Of a stretch of 64,000 nt of DNA, positions 61,085-64,000 are shown piece after piece. Each line of letters begins with the position of its first letter. Position 1 is the stretch's first letter. The notes beneath the pieces are model-generated. The model was given only the letters and a program-made list of their open reading frames with translations. It had not been told where the DNA came from and did no database searches. Origin of the DNA: Roseiarcus sp963721905 (GTDB taxonomy: Bacteria > Pseudomonadota > Alphaproteobacteria > Rhizobiales > Beijerinckiaceae); NCBI GenBank assembly GCA_963721905.1, contig CAVRMF010000008.1, positions 532,669 to 596,668 on the forward strand, read 5' to 3'. The position numbers and the translations under genes are program-made.

Positions 61085-61100
61085 ATAAGGATCCTTATAT
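61083..61100. promoter_or_regulatory. MarR operator palindrome
   Basis: ATATAAGGATCCTTATAT is a perfect 18-base palindrome. It overlaps the marR start codon and lies 12 bases before the divergent gene's start. A second half-site ATTATAAGG follows at 61101-61109. Confidence 0.88.
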
Positions 61101-61112
61101 ATTATAAGGACC

Positions 61113-61847
61113 ATGACAACATCCAGCAAGCACAAAACTACGCCAAAATTGATCGGGCCAAGCTTTATTGCGCTCCAGGTACGCGACCTTGAGGCTTCCA
61201 AAACCTTCTACGTAGAGCAGATCGGTCTCACTGCATCGCCGCACAATCCACCGGGCGCGGTTGTCTTCAACACCAAACCTGTCCCGTTTGCGATCCGGAC
61301 ACCGATGGCTGACCTCGATGCAACTAGCAAGCTGGGATGGGGCGTGTCTCTTTGGATCGCCGCAACGGATGCCGATGCGCTCCACGCGCAGCTGGTGGAG
61401 AAAGGCGTACCCATCCTTCTCCCTCCTGCCGATGGACCGTTTGGGAGATTCTTCGCTTTCCGTGACCCGGATGGATACGCAATTACCGTCCACACAGAAA
61501 AGCCAAAGCGGGCAACGGCAACGTTGGACGCAAGCAGCGGATATCTAACATTCATCAACACTTTCTCCGTCGAACCTGAAAACGCTGACCGCTTGGTGGA
61601 GAACCTGCAAAAGGCTACGGAAGAGATTTTTCGAGATCAACCCGGCTTCATCTCCGCGAACCTCCACGTCAGTCGCGATCGACGCAAGGTCGTCAATTAC
61701 GCGCAGTGGCGATCAAAGGAAGACTATGCGGCCATGAGCAAGCTGTCCGACATTCAGGCGCACATGAAGGCAGCCGCGGCGTTGGCGACCGGGTTTGATC
61801 CTGTCGACTACGATCTCCGCGCCGTGATGCTTGGCGAAGGCGAGTAA
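61113..61847 (+). CDS. VOC (glyoxalase-like) and antibiotic-monooxygenase (ABM) two-domain protein
   Basis: A 244-residue protein. Residues about 13-130 are a VOC domain (SFIALQVRDLEASKTFYVEQ, then GRFFAFRDPDGYAITVH). Residues about 140-235 are an ABM ferredoxin-like domain (LTFINTFSVEPENADRLVEN, then FISANLHVSRDRRKVVNYAQW). Both domain types often handle aromatic or polyketide compounds. The fusion suggests detoxification of the compound sensed by the divergent MarR (inference). TATAAGGA before the ATG serves as ribosome site and half-operator. Confidence 0.85.
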   Translation: MTTSSKHKTTPKLIGPSFIALQVRDLEASKTFYVEQIGLTASPHNPPGAVVFNTKPVPFAIRTPMADLDATSKLGWGVSLWIAATDADALHAQLVEKGVPILLPPADGPFGRFFAFRDPDGYAITVHTEKPKRATATLDASSGYLTFINTFSVEPENADRLVENLQKATEEIFRDQPGFISANLHVSRDRRKVVNYAQWRSKEDYAAMSKLSDIQAHMKAAAALATGFDPVDYDLRAVMLGEGE

Positions 61848-61877
61848 TAAGTTCTTCAGCCTTGATGGAGGTTCGAA

Positions 61878-62375
61878 TTGGCACTCGCAAAGGTGACACA
61901 CAAAAGCCATTGGGTTGGGGTCGCAAGCCACGACCATGTGCTCGGTGCCGTTCGAGGCGGCTTCTGCCAACTGGGCCACGGTAAGGAGGCTTTGGTGCGC
62001 CGATTGAAGGCCGGCGACCTCATCGTCTTCTACTCGCCACGCGAATTGATGGGAAGCGGACCTGTCCTGCAGGCTTTCACCGCTGCCGGACGCATCCTTG
62101 ACGAATTTCCCTACGAAGCTGAGCAGTCTGCGGGCTTTCGTCCATATCGCCGCCGGACGAAGTTTTTCAAGAGTAGACAAGCGCCCGTCCGGCCGCTACT
62201 GCAAGAACTGACATTTACCCAAGGGAACGAGAGTTGGGGCTTAGCGTTTCGCAGAGGAGCTTTCCGGATCACTGCGGACGACTTCAAGAGAATTGCAAAG
62301 GCCATGTCCATCAAATCTGAAGATCTATCGTCAACATTCGCCCCGAGAAGCGAGAACCCACCCGTTCGAGGCTGA
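61878..62375 (+). CDS. EVE-domain protein
   Basis: A 165-residue protein of the EVE/UPF0310 type: HWVGVASHDHVLGAVRGGFC, then LKAGDLIVFYSPRELMG and YRRRTKFFKSRQAPVRPLL and WGLAFRRGAFRIT. EVE domains belong to the PUA superfamily and read modified bases in RNA or DNA. It starts at TTG (61878) after TGGAGG. It follows the VOC-ABM gene by 30 bases and may be cotranscribed with it, though a functional link is not obvious. Confidence 0.85.
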   Translation: MALAKVTHKSHWVGVASHDHVLGAVRGGFCQLGHGKEALVRRLKAGDLIVFYSPRELMGSGPVLQAFTAAGRILDEFPYEAEQSAGFRPYRRRTKFFKSRQAPVRPLLQELTFTQGNESWGLAFRRGAFRITADDFKRIAKAMSIKSEDLSSTFAPRSENPPVRG

Positions 62376-63245
62376 CTACAGCTTTGTGAGTTTCATCTGC
62401 TTTGCGAGTTCGGCGTCGAGCATCCTCGCAGGAAGAAGTCTGGGCAGAGTCCAGTTCTTGAAGCGTTGCGGAATGACCGCGTAGCGTGCCTTCGGTTTCG
62501 CCGTGCTGAGTGCCACATGGACGGCTTCGCCCAGACGCTCAGGGGATAAGCCATTGGTACGTGCTTCGGTGACGATGAACTTCTGGAAGTTCTGCACTGC
62601 CTCCCAATACTCGGTCTGCTTGAACTCACTCAGATCTTCTTTTTCGCCCTTGTCATACATCGCCGTGTTCACGGTGCCCGGTTCAATGATCACGACGTCG
62701 ATGCCAAATAACATCAGTTCTCGCCGCAGCGCGTCCGACATTCCTTCAAGACCAAATTTGGAAGCGCTATAGGCGCCGAGAAGCGGGATAGCAACTTTTG
62801 CGACGCTAGAGGTGATGTTCACGATGCGCCCGGGGGGCCCCTGCCTCTTCTTATCCGTTCCCAACAGAGGCGCGAAGGCTTGGATCACGACAAGCGGGGA
62901 GACCATGTTGACCTCCAACTGCCGCCTGTACTCGCTGGGCCTCAGATAGAGCAGCGGTCCACTCACTACAATTCCTGCATTGTTCACCAGGCCAACCAGA
63001 TTCCTGTCGCCTATCATGGAGCCGACCTTCTGGGCAGCTTGATGTACAGCTTCGGCGTCCGTAATGTCCATGATGAGAGGCACGAAGCCGTTCCCGAACT
63101 CTCTTTGCAAACGATCGGCGTCAGCCTGCTTGCGTACAGAACCGAACACACGAAATCCCTTTGAAACAAGCACCTTTGTGGTTCCCCAACCGATTCCGGT
63201 GGAGACCCCCGTGACCACGACATCTTTGCTTTTGCTGTTTGCCAT
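62376..63245 (-). CDS. Short-chain dehydrogenase/reductase
   Basis: A 289-residue oxidoreductase: VVVTGVSTGIGWGTTKVLVS, LVNNAGIVVSGPLLYLRPSE, IVNITSSVAKVAIPLLGAYS, catalytic AYSASKFGLEGMSD, and EPGTVNTAMYDKGEKED. The longer C-terminal region (to 289) is of the extended-substrate type. The ATG at 63245 follows AGGAGAAA. It ends directly beside the EVE gene and is divergent from a TetR gene with a shared palindrome. Confidence 0.9.
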   Translation of the reverse strand: MANSKSKDVVVTGVSTGIGWGTTKVLVSKGFRVFGSVRKQADADRLQREFGNGFVPLIMDITDAEAVHQAAQKVGSMIGDRNLVGLVNNAGIVVSGPLLYLRPSEYRRQLEVNMVSPLVVIQAFAPLLGTDKKRQGPPGRIVNITSSVAKVAIPLLGAYSASKFGLEGMSDALRRELMLFGIDVVIIEPGTVNTAMYDKGEKEDLSEFKQTEYWEAVQNFQKFIVTEARTNGLSPERLGEAVHVALSTAKPKARYAVIPQRFKNWTLPRLLPARMLDAELAKQMKLTKL

Positions 63246-63282
63246 TGCATTTCTCCTAAGATGATCACTGTTCATCTTCAAT

Positions 63283-63297
63283 ATGTACAGCGTACAT
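63283..63297. promoter_or_regulatory. TetR operator palindrome
   Basis: ATGTACAGCGTACAT, arms ATGTAC/GTACAT around AGC, between the divergent SDR and TetR genes. A partial second copy, GTACAGTGTTCTGTAT, lies at about 63321-63336 and overlaps the TetR start. Confidence 0.8.
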
Positions 63298-63334
63298 CTT
63301 GGCGCACGGCATGTCAAGGTGTACAGTGTTCTGT

Positions 63335-63952
63335 ATGCCGTATCCGTCGAAAACAGACCGCGAAACCATCCTTTCTGCTGCGGTCAAGGAACTCGTTCAC
63401 GGGGGTATCCGCGACTTATCGCTGCGGAATGTCGCTGCTTCCCTCGACCTCGCGCCTAACGCAATCTACCGTTACTTTTCAGATCGGCGGGCACTGGAAG
63501 CTGCCTTGGCAAACGAAGCTGCCCGGCAACTGGAGCTGGCGCTGAGGAAGGCAGCCGACGGGCGCGAACCGGTTACCGCAATTCGCAAGATGTCATCTGC
63601 TTACCTCAAGTTCGCAAGGGACAATCCTCACCTCTACGAGGCGATGATGAGTTTCCACGCGCCAGGGCACGATGCGACCTCACACCTAAGCCTCTGGGCA
63701 TTCACTGTCGAGCAGGTGCAACGAATTGCCGGGTCGGACCGAGCTGCGCAGGCATCCGTCGCGCTTTGGGCGTTCCTACATGGAGCCGCGACGCTAGAAG
63801 CCGCTCAAGTGTTGGGCGAGATCAAACCGGCAAGCGGGCTCGAATTTGGGTTTGGGGCGTGGTTGACCGCTGTTTCTACGCGTCGAGAACCCATAGATTC
63901 ATGCCGAATCAAGCCCACGAAAAAGAGGGCAAACAAGAAGGTTTCTGCGTGA
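63335..63952 (+). CDS. TetR/AcrR-family transcriptional regulator
   Basis: A 205-residue repressor: RETILSAAVKELVHGGIRDL, then VAASLDLAPNAIYRYFSDRRALEAAL, and a WHG-like ligand domain (AYLKFARDNPHLYEAMMSFH, ASVALWAFLHGAATLEAA). A basic Lys-rich tail ends the protein. The ATG at 63335 (MPYPSKTDRET) was chosen over earlier starts because it lies at the operator. It presumably represses the divergent SDR. Confidence 0.9.
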   Translation: MPYPSKTDRETILSAAVKELVHGGIRDLSLRNVAASLDLAPNAIYRYFSDRRALEAALANEAARQLELALRKAADGREPVTAIRKMSSAYLKFARDNPHLYEAMMSFHAPGHDATSHLSLWAFTVEQVQRIAGSDRAAQASVALWAFLHGAATLEAAQVLGEIKPASGLEFGFGAWLTAVSTRREPIDSCRIKPTKKRANKKVSA

Positions 63953-64000
63953 TTGGATCACTCTCGAATGACGCGCAAGCGAGAAGTTATCCCGTTGAGA

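Overview
The window joins two pieces of DNA that look as if they come from different kinds of bacteria. Bases 1 to about 34,480 are GC-rich and carry alphaproteobacterial housekeeping genes: mutS, a TPP-riboswitch thiamine operon, mtgA, pal-cpoB-tilS and rplJ-rplL-rpoB-rpoC. The style suggests Hyphomicrobiales, perhaps near Methylocystaceae or Beijerinckiaceae (inference from gene content only). From about 34,510 to the end, base and codon use change. The gene set there (PadR with a membrane partner, ECF42 with a YCII protein, DUF899, PRTRC genes, many TetR and SDR genes) looks like Acidobacteriota or a similar soil lineage. At the boundary a PEP-CTERM gene on the minus strand and a PAS-domain gene on the plus strand are both cut off at their 5' sides. 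This is either a chimeric contig or a very recent illegitimate junction.

Layout, first half: the 3' end of a STAND-WD40 giant gene (2-3901); a LysE-type exporter; a DUF559 nuclease bracketed by two palindromic repeat elements; mutS; and, reading leftward, thiC, a 51-codon ORF, thiO-thiS, thiG, thiE, thiD and a DUF3095 gene. A repeat of the same style lies in frame inside thiD and adds about 60 residues. Then come mtgA, a membrane protein, pal, cpoB, tilS, a FucU/RbsD protein, a cation efflux protein, rpoC, rpoB, rplL, rplJ, an aldehyde dehydrogenase, a cysteine hydrolase and the PEP-CTERM fragment.

Layout, second half: small regulatory genes; a ParS/Xre-RES toxin-antitoxin pair whose toxin is split by a 4.9 kb IS21-type transposon (38392-43268) carrying its own PadR/HAAS/CPBP operon; and a PRTRC cassette (44490-49027) with an E1-like ThiF protein, an E2-like protein B, a ubiquitin-like protein C and proteins E and F, but no visible JAB peptidase, ParB or protein D. 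Next comes a 5.5 kb block between two copies of a decayed gene remnant. It holds a TetR/membrane pair and an ECF42 sigma factor, followed by its apparent regulon: three promoters share TGTCGA-like and CGTC boxes exactly 17 bases apart. The window ends with a series of TetR/MarR-controlled oxidoreductase modules with readable palindromic operators.

Single-base gains disrupt thiE, tilS, rpoC and istA, and a fifth gene carries two compensating shifts. Because rpoC is essential, base-calling errors in the assembly are the simplest explanation, and several apparent pseudogenes here may be artefacts.
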